In this document: piece by piece, positions 33,835 to 46,154 of the stretch
How the letters are laid out: every line of letters starts with the position of its first letter
How positions within the stretch are numbered: the stretch's first letter is position 1
Assembly (NCBI RefSeq): GCF_028372415.1
Contig: NC_092875.1
Location: 145,856,856 to 145,920,855, forward strand
Reading direction: 5' to 3'
Source: Notamacropus eugenii
Lineage: Eukaryota; Chordata; Mammalia; Diprotodontia; Macropodidae
Length of the DNA stretch: 64,000 nucleotides
Made by a program: the position numbers and the translations under genes
The notes under the pieces: generated by a model
The model's database searches: none
What the model was told of the DNA's origin: nothing
Seen by the model: only the letters and a program-made list of their open reading frames with translations

Positions 33835-34055
33835 ACATGTTGCTGTTCAGTCGTGTACTACTGTTCATAGACCATACTGTCCTTGGGGTTTTCTTGCAAA
33901 AATACTAGAGTGGTGTGCCAGTTCCTCTTCCAGCGGATGAAGACAAACAGAGATTAAGTGACTTGTCCAAGATCACACAGCTAGTAAGTGTCTAAGGCCA
34001 GATTTGAACTTAGGTCTTGATTCCAGAGCCAATAGTTCTATTCACTGAACCACCT
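33835..34055 (-). repeat. Marsupial CORE-type SINE, reverse
   Basis: CTTGGGGTTTTCTTGCAAAA, TACTAGAGTGGTGTGCCAG and CACACAGCTAGTAAGTGTC, then CACTGAACCACCTA, give the reversed order. Confidence 0.85.
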
Positions 34056-34059
34056 ATTT

Positions 34060-34145
34060 CATTTTTTCTTTATATCCTCTAAAGTCTAATATGGTACCTG
34101 GCAAAACAGTGAGCATTGAATCAATGCTTATTGATTGCTTGACTC
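34060..34145 (+). repeat. L2 LINE 3' terminus
   Basis: ATGGTACCTGGCAAAACAGT and AATGCTTATTGATTGCTTGA are a short forward L2 end. Confidence 0.6.
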
Positions 34146-34246
34146 CATGATCATGTAATTTCTTAGAGAACCCAAACCACATTTCCATTACATCATCCTC
34201 TGTGCTGTCCTTTGAGTGAGTAGGAAGGCATACAGTAACTTGTTTT

Positions 34247-34425
34247 AGAGCAGTAGTGTCAAACTCAAATAAAAAGCTCAAATGTATATAAGGATCCCTG
34301 CAGTCACATATTGAATTAAAAAACCACATACAGATAATATCTCTATATTATATTGTGGGCAACTGGGTAGTGCAGAGGATAGAGCTCTGGACCTGAAGTC
34401 AGGAAGACTCTTCTTCTAGAGTTCA
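34247..34425 (+). mobile_element. hAT-like fragment followed by a SINE head
   Basis: CAGTAGTGTCAAACTCAAAT and AAGGATCCCTGCAGTCACAT resemble the same element type as 6325-6430. From 34356, GGGCAACTGGGTAGTGCAGA and GGACCTGAAGTCAGGAAGA are the head of a marsupial SINE, cut off near 34425. Confidence 0.45.
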
Positions 34426-34699
34426 GAAATATTATCAAAGGTAACAAGAAACACCTATGGTAGAACATTTAATTACCTCATCTTGCAGTGCTCAGACAGT
34501 GAACATAAGCAGAGATCTCTATGAAGATAACTGAAGCTTAAGCTCCAGAATATGTTGTGATAGAGAAAGTCTACAAAGAACTTTATAAGATCCTTCAAAC
34601 CTGAGGTATCAGACACATGACTAAAATACTCCCAAGTGCAATCAAAACCAAATAGGAATATAATCAGAAAATGTTTCACAATATAAAAAAATAGAATAT

Positions 34700-34940
34700 T
34701 GTGGTTGTTCAGTCATTTTTCTGCCATGTCTAACTCTTTGTGATCCCATTTGGGGTTTTCTTGGCAGAGATACTGGAGTGGTTTGCCATTTCCTCTCCAG
34801 ATCATTTTACAGATGAGGAAATTAAGGATTAAGTGACTTGTCCATAGTCACACAGTTAGTTAGAATCTGAGGTCAGATTTAAACTGAGGAAGATGAGTCT
34901 TCCTAATTCCAAGTCTAGTGATCTATCTACTGAGCCATGG
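34700..34940 (-). repeat. Marsupial CORE-type SINE, reverse, full length
   Basis: GTTGTTCAGTCATTTTTC, TTTGGGGTTTTCTTGGCAGA, GTCACACAGTTAGTTAG and GATCTATCTACTGAGCCATG run the full reversed length. Confidence 0.9.
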
Positions 34941-34979
34941 ACATGCCCCAGAGAATTTGGAGAGGCTATTAAGAACACT

Positions 34980-35330
34980 TGAGATTATTCTATACAAAGA
35001 TTATTTGAAGGTACTAAGAATGTTTACCCTGGAGTAGAGAAGATTGAAGGAAAGTATAATTTCTGTTTTCAAATATTTGGGGAGTTTTCCTGCTGAAGAT
35101 GGATACATCTTATTCTATTTGGCACCAGAAGGTAGAACTAAATACCATGAATGAAGTATAAAAAAGAAAATTCAAACTCCATATAAGATTAAAAAAAAAC
35201 CTCAATAATGATTAAGAGTGATTCAAAAATGAAATAATTTCAGAGGTTATTGGGTTTCCCATTGTTTGAAGTCTTCAGAAGAGGGCTGGATGACTCTTTG
35301 TTAGGTATGTGGTTGAAAATATTCCTCTTC
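34980..35330 (+). repeat. CR1/L3-like LINE fragment
   Basis: TACCCTGGAGTAGAGAAGAT, TTTCAAATATTTGGGGAG and GAAGTCTTCAGAAGAGGGCT, then GGATGACTCTTTGTTAGG, are in CR1/L3 3' order. Confidence 0.65.
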
Positions 35331-36265
35331 AGGTATACTGAAGTCCTTGCACATGGACTGCCCCAAATCTTACACCAATTAATCATCACCAATACTGCCC
35401 ATTTTTCTCCATCATATCTAAGAGGCTTGCTCTTAATTTTAAAACTCTTAAGGCCCTATTTATTATAAGGAAAACTCCTTGAAGTCAGTATTCTCTTTAT
35501 CTTGGCATATTTTAGATAAAAGGACCATTGGTAAACTGAATCATACCAAGCAAACAGACATTTTTTAATAGAAGATATAGTAGAATATTTAATGAGAGAC
35601 AAGAAAACTTGTGGATTTTAAGAGAAATTTCTAGCTTGTTATAAACATACTAATCCATCAAAATTATGTCTATTAATTGTAAAAATAAAATGATCTTTAA
35701 CACGAACCCTAAACATAAAAGTTACACAAATATTCTTGAAAAAATTTGGAATTGAATTACCTTTCTTGGCCTTATTTGGACCTGCCTTGACATGAGGCTA
35801 CATGGACTTTAAAATCCAGAGAGAGACAGACAGACAGACAGAGGCAGAGGCAGAGACAGAATCATAGAAAGTGGGGAAAGACAAAGGCAGAGAGAAAGAA
35901 AGGGAAGGAGAGACAAGTAGAGAGAAAGACGGGGAAAGGAAGAAAGAGGAGGGTTGGGGATCACTAGGAAGAATCCAAAGGCAACATGAAGAATAATACA
36001 TCTCCTTTACTCTGTCTTGTCAGGAAGGACTTTCTATAGAGAAGGGAAAGAGGAATGCTTCCTCTTTCAGGAAAGGAAACAGAGGAGAGAGGCTTGTCCT
36101 GCGATTGTTAATCCTATGGAATACTTCCAGGATAATCAAGTCCCTTATTGACAGAATTCATGTTCCTCATCACCTCCTGATGAGGGTTTGAAGGCAGTTC
36201 ATATCAGCATTCCAAGTGTTAGGGCAGATTTAAAAGCTAATGAAGATGCTCTTTTTTTTTCAAGG
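35331..36265. other. Intronic, mostly unrecognised, with a purine-rich tract
   Basis: A GACA/GAGA purine-rich tract spans about 35818-35955. The rest shows no repeat or exon that I can support. Confidence 0.4.
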
Positions 36266-37175
36266 GACAATTCAGTTTTTTTTTCTTCTTTTTTTTTTAT
36301 TTAATTTTTAACATTTATTTTCACAAAATTTTGGGTTACAAATTTTCTCCCCTTTTATTCCCTCCCCCCTCAAACCCAAGCATTCTAATTGCCCCTGTGA
36401 CCAATCTGCTCTCTCCTCTATCCTTCCTCCCTGCCCTTGTCTCTGTCTTCTCTTTTGTCCTGTAGGGCCAGATCGCTTTCTTGATCCCTTATCCTGTATT
36501 TCTTATTTCCCAGTGGTAAGAACATTACTTTTGATCCTAACACTTTGAGTTCCAACTTCTTTAGCTCCCTCCCTCCCCACCCCTTCCCTTTGGAAGGCAA
36601 GCAATTCAATATAGGCCAAATCTGTGTAGTTTTGCAAATGATTTCCATACTAGTTGTGTTGTATAAGACTAATTATATTTCCCTCCATCCTATCCTGACC
36701 CCCATTACTTCTATTCTCTTATGATCCTTTCCCTCCCCATGAGTGTCGACCTCGGATTGCATTCTCCTCCCCATGCCCTCCCCTCCATCCTCCCCCCCAC
36801 CCTGCTTGTGCCCCTGTCCCCCACTTTCCTGTATTATGAGATAGGTTTTCCTATCAAAATGAGTGTGCATTTTATTCTTTCCTTTAGTGGAATGTGATGA
36901 GAGTAGACCTCATGTTTTTCTCTTGCCTCCCCTCTTTATCCCTCCACTAATAAGTCTTTTGCTTGCCTCTTTTATGAGAGATAATTTGCCCCATTCAACT
37001 TCTCCCTTTCTCCTCCCAATATTTCTCTCTTACTGCTTGATTTCATTTTTTTTTTTAAGATATGATCCCATCCTCTTCAATTCACTCTGTGCACTCTGTC
37101 TCTATGTATGTGTGCGTGTGTGCATGTGTGTGTGTGTGTACTCCCACCCAGTACCCAGATGACAATTCAGTTTTT
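36266..37175 (-). mobile_element. 5'-truncated L1 insertion, reverse, with target duplication
   Basis: The 15-mer GACAATTCAGTTTTT occurs at 36266-36280 and again at 37161-37175, exactly flanking about 880 bp. The insert begins with a T-rich run (the reversed poly(A) tail). It continues as reversed L1 3' UTR text: AATTTTTAACATTTATTTTC, CAAACCCAAGCATTCTAATT and AAATGATTTCCATACTAGTT. It ends in a TG-rich patch at 37105-37140. The frames inside are not genes. Confidence 0.88.
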
Positions 37176-38859
37176 AATTAATATGATCCTCCTGTCATTA
37201 TAACAGTGAAAAATCACCAATTCAGTTGTTGTCTTTTTTTTTTGACTGAAGATAAGCGAGGGAAGGGTGAATTATGATGTCCCCTGCATTCCAAACAACT
37301 AGGAGTTCACTTGGTGTCTGGTATAATTAAATCATTTTCTAGATTGGCCAAATAGGCAGACTTCTACAAACATGTTGAACAAGCTAGGCTCTGACAATGT
37401 TTTTGTCAAGGGGCCTCATGCTGGTCAGGAGTCATCCTCTAGGTTCAGAGACCATGAGGAATTCTTGATTTCCTCTTCTTCTATGCTGACTATAGATTCT
37501 CTAAAAACCCCAAGTAATTTTACTGTGCTTCTCATAATAGTGTGGAGGGGGGAGGGGAGGTGTGTGTGTGGGTGGGTGGGTGTGGGTGTGTGTGGATGTG
37601 TGTGTATGTGTAGGGGGATTGGATTTGCAGGGGAACTGGAGGAATCCACTTGCAAATGTTATTTTAATTTGGGACTTATAAGTCTGGGATTGTCTCTAAT
37701 CAATAAAATTCAAAAAAATACTTAAAGGCAATCAAAGGGCTAAATTTATTGGGAGTAGTCAGTGAAAGAAGAGTGCAAGACTTTTTACTGAGGCTTCAAC
37801 TACCGTTCTCAGAAATAAGACCAAGAAAAAGATGCCATATCAGAAATGCCTCACCCTTGGGCTGCAAGAAACTGTAGTGTTGAATGTGATCTTCATAAAA
37901 ACGGTCTGCTTAAATCCTAGTTCTCTGATAGCAGAGGCACTCTTGTGTGCACTTGTAGACTCACCCCCACTAAGGACACAAATATGGTTACCTAAATTAA
38001 TTGAAGTCATGAAATTCAGAGGCATATATCATAATTTCATGAGATAGCTAGACTAAAAGCTGTTTACTTTCTTTATCCATCAATTTATAAGGCCTTATAA
38101 AAGAAGAGATATTGTATGTGGTACTTTACTCATTGATCACTGGAAGGTAAGGGTACCTAATTTAAAAACTAAAATATAGGTCAGTGAAAGGTTACAGATT
38201 TTTGAATCTAATATATGTCAGAAACTACTTTATGGGTTAAAATTGATTCACCTAATTACCAGTAAAAGCTTTTTCTCCTGAAATAACTATGAAAATAACT
38301 TTCTACTTTAAAGAAATCATATTTCATTTCTTTGACCTGCGCTGAATTACAGTAGCCTTCCAATAATTCAATATCCATGGATGAGGACAATATATTTTTT
38401 TCAATTGAATATCAAGAATTAGATAAACTTGAAGGATTTATGACTTTGCTTTTTGCTGTCTGTGATAAGAAAGTGAACTGCAAAAGCTTAGCTAGTTTTC
38501 AAATACATACATATATATAATTTTTCTTTATTTTATTTGGAAGCAATGACATTGCTATTAATCCACTTCTATGTGTGTGAACTTGTATTAAAAATCTGAC
38601 AGCACCAGCAGTTTGCAAAGGAATTATCCAAAAATTTGTGACAACATGTTGTGCACATATTTTTAAAGGACAAAATACCTAAAAATAGTTGAGAAAGAGG
38701 ACTGTGCCTCATTGTGGAGACTCTTTGGTAATGTCACAAAGAACAAGACGGTGCACCACATGTGATTAAGTACACACTTATGGTATTATTTAAAATACTC
38801 CTGAGTCTCTCTTTATCAAAGAGATGTGCTTAAGCAAAGTTGGTTACAAACTGAATTCT
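37176..38859. other. Intronic, GT tract, otherwise unrecognised
   Basis: An impure GT/GGGT tract lies at 37558-37612. The remainder, to 38859, shows no repeat family or exon I can support. Confidence 0.4.
37558..37612 (+). repeat. (GT)n/(GGGT)n microsatellite
   Basis: GTGTGTG, GGTGGGTGGG and TGTGTGGATG units. Confidence 0.9.
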
Positions 38860-39055
38860 GTTTTCTGTGACCTGCCAGAGAACTGATCTGGGAGTCCGGA
38901 GAACTAGATTCTGGTTCTAACTCTTCTACTAACTGTGCAACCTCAGTCATATCTGTTAACTCCTGCAGACTGTGGTTTCCTCATCTTAGAATGGAATTGG
39001 ATTAAATGAAATCTAAAGCTCTGTCACTGTGATAGCTAATGATTCCATGGGACTA
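38860..39055 (+). repeat. MIR-related SINE
   Basis: GGGAGTCCGGAGAACTAGAT, TGTGGTTTCCTCATCTTAG and AAATCTAAAGCTCTGTCAC give a head, core and tail. Confidence 0.65.
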
Positions 39056-39114
39056 TTTTGTAGATTCTACAAGACTGAAAAGTACATGAGAGCAAGGACC
39101 ATATCTCAATGAAG

Positions 39115-39480
39115 TTTCCTAGTTGAGATCCATGATCACTCAAAAGAATTCAGCCAATTGGATAGACATCCAAAAATTAAAATAAAACCAAGTGGACACA
39201 GAATACCTATTGTCTAAGCTATGACATGCAGTTGGATAGACAACCCAAAGAACTGATCCATCAACATATATACTTTACCTAGACATTATGCATGACAGTG
39301 ATGAATAGGAATAGGAGAGAGGGCTGCGTTGTATTTAGGAAATTGCTTTTATTTTAATGGCCACAAGTTTCTTCATGAAATAAAGAATAATCATTTTTAG
39401 CAATGGCATTCTTTGAGTGGTGCTTTATGTAGGTCATGGAAGAACACCATCTCTGAAGAACTAAAGATATGGACCACCTC
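39115..39480 (+). repeat. Possible LINE-derived sequence
   Basis: TTGGATAGACATCC at 39158 and TTGGATAGACAACCC at 39232 are near-repeats about 75 bp apart. The surrounding text has the feel of RTE-type LINE 3' sequence, but I cannot anchor it. Confidence 0.25.
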
Positions 39481-39779
39481 AAATTCTAAGGTACATATTG
39501 GTTATGAGTGCATAACAATGTTTTACCAATGAATTAGTTCAGGAAAAGTGTTGTAAGGGGTTTCATCAGAAAGATATGTGATTAAGAAGTTAGATAGACA
39601 AGTCATGTAGTTTTAGTGCAGGATGACTGATAGCCCATGTTCTCTATTTTTATTCATATTCTATCAAAAGAGTTCGAACAAGCATCTAAATATATTAAGT
39701 GAACTTCCTCTGGAGGATTTGTAGAAAGACATGACTAAGAATCACATGGGAAGCCTGGATAGGTTGTGTTCTGCCCCAA

Positions 39780-40120
39780 AATCATAGCATTTAGACTTAG
39801 AAAGGACCTCAGGGATTTTCTATTCCAACCCATATCTGAAAGGATTTCTCCTATAACATCCTTGAAAAATGGCCATCCTGCCCTCCAAGGCAGTCTCCAA
39901 GGAAAGGAACTATAATTTCTTCAGGCTGCTCATTCTGTATTTGGAAAGCCCTGATTGACAGGAAATTTTTCTGACATAAAGAATAAATTAGCCTCTTTGG
40001 GACTTCTACCCATTGTTTTTGGTTTTACTGTCTAGGGCCAAACAGAATAGGTTTAAGTCTATCCTTCACATACTTGAAGACAATTATCATGTCCCTTCCT
40101 AAACAACCTTGAATTTATTT
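39780..40120 (-). repeat. CR1/L3 LINE fragment, reverse
   Basis: GACTTAGAAAGGACCTCAGG, CCAAGGCAGTCTCCAAGG, GGACTTCTACCCATTG and ACTTGAAGACAATTATCATG are in reversed CR1/L3 order. Confidence 0.8.
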
Positions 40121-40720
40121 TTATTTATTCTCTGTATAGTTATATTTGTGTGTTTTCTCCACAGATAAAATGTAATCTCTAACCTTTATTTCCCTAATTC
40201 CTATATCATACATACTATTTTCCTGGTATATAGTAGGTGTTTTAAAAATGTGTCAGTTGCTGGATTACTTACTTTATGGGTTAAGAGAAAACATTGTGTG
40301 AACCCTAAAAAGCTATATAAATATTATTGATTATAAACTGAATTAGTATCCTACCTTATTAAATCTACAAATTAGAAACCTCTGATTATAAATACTAAGC
40401 AAGGCATAAAACATGTGGAAATATGACTGCCAGAAGGGATTATTGAGGAGTAATTCCCTATAGGTGATGAGGCTTTTCATATTATCCTGATTGTAAATGA
40501 CTTTGTATTGGTTTCATCAAGTGTTGGAACATTGCAGAGCCTCTTGAACATCAAAGAACTGGGCAATGAATGGTAATCATTAAAAAGAGTTTGGCCTAAT
40601 GATACACATAGCAAAGATCAAGTGGATGAAAAACACCTATTGTCCAGGTGATCATATGCAGCCAAGTGGAAATTCTATAGAATTTGTTTATCAGTATGTG
40701 TGTATGTATATGTATGTGTG

Positions 40721-40969
40721 GGCAGCTAGGTGGTGCAGTGGACAGAGTATTGGGCCTAGAGTTGGAGAAATTCATCTTAAAATCAAATTCAACTGTAGAC
40801 ACTTACTAGCTGTGGGAACCTGGACAACTCACTTAACCCTCTTTGCCTCAGTTTCTTCATCTGTAAAATGATCTGGAGTAGAAAATAACAAACCACTCCA
40901 GTATCTTTACCAAGAAAACCCCAAATGGGGTCACGAAGTCAGACATGACTGAAAATAACAACAACAAAT
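40721..40969 (+). repeat. Marsupial CORE-type SINE, full length
   Basis: It starts GGCAGCTAGGTGGTGCAGTG, has the core CAGTTTCTTCATCTG, then ATCTTTACCAAGAAAACCCC, and ends AAATAACAACAACAAAT. Confidence 0.95.
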
Positions 40970-41239
40970 TTATGTATATGAGTATATGTATATATCTTTG
41001 AAAACTGGTGCAAATGGATGTTGGGTCCAGAATTAAACAGGAGGAAAGTAGATCAGATGACTTTGGGAAAGTTATAGAGCCCCCATGAATGATATCTCTT
41101 TAATGATTCTTTAATTATGGTTTTCTCTGAAACAAAGGCCCATTTAAAAAAATACCAGTATTCCATCTAAGCTTTGAATGACTGCATCACAGACTATTAA
41201 AGTCTCTGAAGAATTCAAACAGTATTAGTCAAATGGTAA

Positions 41240-41585
41240 TGGAAGTATATGGTAATAGTAGCAGGCTGTGCAACATGAGACTAATCAGGAACCAGAAGAA
41301 CTGGAAAACAGGAAATCCTCAATGAGATGTATAATGGAAAAAGATGGATTGGTCAGATGTTGAGAGTAAGGGATAACCAGTAGATAAGCCCATATACTTA
41401 ATAAGTATTTGTAATAAAAAAAAAATGAGTAAACTCCCTACTATGTTGGATGAACCCCTTGCAGTGAACTTATGAGAGGATAGGGACAGGGATGGAATAA
41501 GTTGGCAGACATGGATGTGTTGTGAACTGCATCATTCAAGGGAATATTGAATTGATGAGATCACAGCTCTATTTGACTATTTGAA
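41240..41585 (+). repeat. RTE-like LINE 3' end fragment
   Basis: AAAGATGGATTGGTCAGATG reads as K-R-W-I-G-Q-type text that precedes the tail of RTE LINEs. GAATAAGTTGGCAGACATGG and GAATTGATGAGATCACAGC follow. The tail is shared with 23895-24075. Confidence 0.5.
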
Positions 41586-41794
41586 AGAAGTGATCTAAAA
41601 AAAAATTTACTTAAAATAAGATGCAGTTTTATTGATACTATCATCATGAAGACCAGTTTGTATTTCATAAAGTTCTTATAAGTGATGTAGCAATATAACA
41701 GAAAATTATTTCATCAGTAGTTTTTCTAAGATTAAGTAATAGCCACCTTTAAAAGACATATTCTGTCTTTAGACATGTTCAGCATTTCTATTAA

Positions 41795-42235
41795 TTTTCA
41801 CATTCATTCAATAAGTACTTATTAAGTGCTTACTACATTTCAGAGGTTCTGTTAGTCCCTGTGGGGTAACGAAGGAACATTATCTGTCCCCAAGGTACTT
41901 ATGTTCTTTAGGGAAAAATTCACAAACATAAACACACACATATATATACATATATGCACATATGTGTATGTATGTGTGTGTACATGCGTATATTTACATG
42001 AAATATTTTGTACATATACAGAGTAATTTCTGAGACAGAACACTAGATTTCCTCCAGGAAGTGGCATTTGAGTTGAACTGAGAAGGAAGCTAGGGATTCT
42101 ATGAGGAAGGTGTGAGAAAGGAAGTTCATTCCAAGCAGGAAGGACAGCCACTACAGAGGGTATTGATGGAGTATTGAATATTGAGGACAGGGAGCAGCAA
42201 GGAGGCTAGTTGGGCTAGACTGTAGTATATATGAG
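41795..42235 (-). repeat. L2 LINE 3' region, reverse
   Basis: ACATTCATTCAATAAGTAC, TTAAGTGCTTACTACATTTC, CCAAGGTACTTATGTTC and GCATTTGAGTTGAACTGAG are in reversed L2 order. A CA/TA patch at 41930-41998 lies within. Confidence 0.8.
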
Positions 42236-42240
42236 AACAG

Positions 42241-42497
42241 GGTCAACTAGGTGGGGCAGCGGATAGAGTGATGGGGGCCTAGAGTTAAGAAGAACTGAGT
42301 TCAAATCTGCCCTCAGACACTTACTAGCTGTGTGACCCTGGGCAAGCCATTTAACCCTACTTGCCTCAGTTTCCTCATCTGTAAAATGAGCTGGAGAAGG
42401 AGATGGCAAACCCCTCCAGTATCTTTGCCAAAAAAACTCTGAATAGAGTCACAAAGGGGTGAACATGACTGAAAACAACTAAACAACAGCAATAACA
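42241..42497 (+). repeat. Marsupial CORE-type SINE, full length
   Basis: GGTCAACTAGGTGGGGCAGC, CAGTTTCCTCATCTG, GAGCTGGAGAAGGAGATGG and GTATCTTTGCCAAAAAAAC, with a CAACAGCAATAAC tail. It sits against the reversed L2. Confidence 0.93.
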
Positions 42498-43204
42498 ATG
42501 TGCAACATACTAGGAAATCTAGGGTGGAACCATATTATAAAAAACTTGAAAAGTGAAAGAGGAGGATTTTTTTTTAATCCTAAAGGAGATTATTTGTCCA
42601 GGACTAGTAATAGTTTAGCTCAAAGGGCATTGCACTGGATGGAATGTGTCCAAGAATATGTCTTGGGTAAGTAGAATTCAATCTCCTGTCCATTTGAATC
42701 CTTGGGTAGCTCCAGAAGAAAGTGAGAAAAGAAATAAAATAAGAACCCAAAAGGCATATAATGGCCAACATAGATGACACTTTCACAAATGTTCATCTAC
42801 ATAGAAGGACCTATTAGAGAAAGCAGGGTGGGACGTGGTTTTGTGCCTCTCTGAAGTAGAATTTTTAGTAACATGGGATAAAGCTCAAAATTCTGCTAAA
42901 GTTTTTTTTCTCCCCTAAATCTCAGATTATAAGCTTCTTTTTTTCTTTTACTTAAGTTAACTGTGTCCTATGACTGATTGCACTGAAACTTGTCACCTAT
43001 TTCAGGAAGGGCTTAGAACCAAGAAAGCTACGAAGTCTTAAGATAGAGTACACGCTTTGGTGCTGTGGTAATACATGACTTGGAATGAAATAAATTGGAT
43101 GGATAAAATCTCATGTTATGTAATATTATGATCCACTCTTTGTTAGAGTTTATCTCAATTTAAATTCCATTACATTTTACATCTGAGATAGCGTATTCTT
43201 TTTC
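42498..43204. other. Intronic, nothing recognised
   Basis: No supported repeat or exon. Confidence 0.35.
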
Positions 43205-43315
43205 TGAAAAGAAGGATTTGGATAAATTGGAAGGTTTTCAGAGAAGAACAACCGATGTAATTAGGAACTGAAAGGCTTGATTTATGAGGCAAGATTAGAA
43301 AAGGTAAACACATTT
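43205..43315 (+). repeat. CR1/L3-like LINE fragment
   Basis: TTTTCAGAGAAGAACAACCG and TTGATTTATGAGGCAAGATT match a worn CR1/L3 3' segment. Confidence 0.45.
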
Positions 43316-43624
43316 TGTTTGGCCGACTGACAAATATAAGTGCAGAGAAATGTATTTAGGGTAAAAACAAGGGAAAAAAAATTTTTAAGTGAAGACCTGA
43401 GATTTTATTGGTAGGGAACTTCTGGTATGGCAATACTCTCTACACACTCAGATGGGCTATTCGGTCTGTAATTTATAGCCTTACAGAGCTGCATGGGGCA
43501 TTAAGAGACTGTTACTCTTATGGCTACATACTCATCAGTGAGAGTCAGGGCTTGAAATTACATCTTTCTGAATCCGAGGCTAGCCTTGTATCTAGTAGTG
43601 AAAAAACTCCCCAATTTGGAATTA

Positions 43625-43805
43625 GTGAACATTGATTCGAATACTATTTCTGCCAGCTGGTTGATATATGTGACCTTCTATAAGTTATTCAATCTCCCTG
43701 GGTCTCACTTTCCTTATCTGAAAATTAGGGGAGGGTTGGGGGTTGGACTTGATGGCTTCTAAGATCCCACCCAGTTCTAAATCTTTGATCCTCTGATCCA
43801 ATACC
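43625..43805 (+). repeat. MIR-related SINE
   Basis: CTCCCTGGGTCTCACTTTCC, GGTTGGACTTGATGGCTTC and CCAGTTCTAAATCTTTGATC give the core and tail. Confidence 0.75.
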
Positions 43806-45369
43806 CTATCACCTTTTGGCAAGAAAAGAAGTATCTGTTTTTAGGGAAAAAATAATCAACCTAAAGAAATGCTTATTCATTTTGTCAAGGATTTTCCATC
43901 AAAACTATTTCTTAAAATGTTTGGTGACCCCTGACAGATGTATCTGGAAAGTAGAGAATAATAATGACGATGATAAGCCCTCAACTAACAGTCATGATTG
44001 GAGAATGTAGTATTCTGGTTAACTAAGTAGAACTATGTAAATGCATCCTATGTAGGATACAGGAACAATGAACGAGGGAGAGTTCGACCACTAGGAACAA
44101 GGGAAGAGGGTATATGGTTCTGCACACCTCCTCCTTGTTTCAAGTCAATACCCTGTTTCCTGCTCTGAGATACTGGATTTTTACTGGAGGTGGCCTGACA
44201 AACTGATGAGGTCAGAGGACTTTTTTTATACTTCCAGAGCAAATGTTCAGTTCTGCTATTACTGTAGGAAATCCATAGCCATTGATAGAGACATTGCTTC
44301 TTCTATGCAAAGCCATTCAGTAAGTCATTCTAGAGGGAGTCACTATTCTCCCCAAGAATTAAAATTCACTGGGAAGGCCTCCATGCTGGTAGACCTGAGA
44401 TGTTTTCATCCCTTTTACCTGGGCTCTATCAATAATTGCCCACCTCTAAAGTTTCCCTAGGAGCCTCACTCCCTGAGGGTTATTGAGGTTTAATCCCATA
44501 ATAAAAGATGCATGACTATGAGTGTTATTCATAGATTTGATGTCTTTATTCTATGAGATTTTGTTCTTCTGTAAAGTAGGATCTCCCGAGGTGATGGCTA
44601 TATGGGTAATACTGGTTCATTGCTCCTTGCTAATTAATCCTCTCCCTCATCTTCACCCCCCTCCCCCCCACCCAAGAGACAATGATCCATACTCTTCGGT
44701 TTCTCAGAGAATCAAAGTGCAGGTGTGAACCTTCCAGTGAGAATGGTCCCTCTTACTCTTTAGTATCCTAAAGAATGGGAGTGAATCCTAAAATCACGTT
44801 TTTTCCTCTTAAATTCTAAAATCTCATCATAGCCAGAAATATTAAACATAGCATGTAACGTAAATTGGAAAACAAAATTAATAATGTTTGTATATTTGGA
44901 TGGATCTCCAATCGGATTCTACCTGAGAATCATGCTTCTTTTTTATTTATCAAACCCCTCTGGACTTTACATCCCTCCCCCTTAGGCCCCTTTATGTTTT
45001 AGCTAAGCATGTATAAGCATGCTTATATTTAGCATAAGCATTTATACATATAAATCTTGCAAATTACATAAACTTTCACCTCTCTTTTATGAGTAGCTCA
45101 ACCAGATCTTCATTCTGGCTATTACTACTTCTGACTAATCTTCAGGGGCTCCTTATTCCCCTTTCCCTAGTCACCTTTTTGGCTCCCTCAACACATTCTC
45201 TGAGCTATATCCCCTACTCCTCTTTTAATATTTGCTTTCTGGCAGATTGGCTTACCTGTCAGTCAGTCTCTAATCCCAAATCCTACTCCTAGCATATTTC
45301 CAACAGGAAATTTGCTTGAGACTCTTTTAGGTATGCACAATTATATCACTTGATTTATTATGTTCAAGA
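43806..45369. other. Intronic, nothing recognised
   Basis: About 1.5 kb with no repeat family or exon that I can support. Confidence 0.35.
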
Positions 45370-45480
45370 TCCCAGGATCATAGATTTAGAGCTGAAGGAG
45401 GCTCTAGAAGCCATAAATTGTAATACTGTCATTTTACAGATAAGGATATCGATTCCCAGAGATGCTCAGTATCGATAGAA
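45370..45480 (-). repeat. MIR3-like fragment, reverse
   Basis: AGGATCATAGATTTAGAGC, GAAGGAGGCTCTAGAAGCC and CATTTTACAGATAAGGATA follow reversed MIR3 order. Confidence 0.6.
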
Positions 45481-46154
45481 TCTTAATTTATGATTTCAAA
45501 TATATGTGGCTCACTGTGCCAACCCAGGATTTCTCCCTAAGGATTTTATAGCACTAGAGAGGCTTTTGGAAAAGAAAAAGGAATTGGATTAGATGGACAG
45601 ACATCTTCATTGCTGATTCTGCATAATTTAACAGGAGGGAGAAAAGGCAACAAAAATAAACTTTGCCTGTTTTGCAAATGTGTCACATTAGGTTGCTGAT
45701 AACTGAGTTAAACTATCAGCAATATTTTAGAAGGGTGCAAGGGTCAATGTCCCCCAGTTTATTCTAATTCAGACTGACCCAGAATAGTTCTTCCATCCAG
45801 TCAAGTGTTTCTCTACTTTTTCCTTGGTGGAAGAGAAAGACCTGAAAGAAAAGAGACAAAAGGAGGGATGTGTATATTCTTACCCTATTCTCATCTTTTC
45901 TCATACTAGTATAAAGATATCAGTATGGTACCATCTTTGGGGGTATTTCCCTGTTTATGGGGACCTTTAAAATGCAGTCCTGGAAATGGGGCTTCTGTAC
46001 TTTAGTTTATAAGTCATAAATCTACAGTCTCATAACTAGACCATTAACTGCAGTGTCAACACTCTTTGAAAGTAATCTCATTAAACTGCAAAGTTAAGAG
46101 TTCTTTCTAATGGCTTGGAGAATGCAGAATAAACTGAAAGAGAAAAATTCATTC
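45481..46154. other. Intronic, nothing recognised
   Basis: No supported repeat or exon. Confidence 0.35.
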
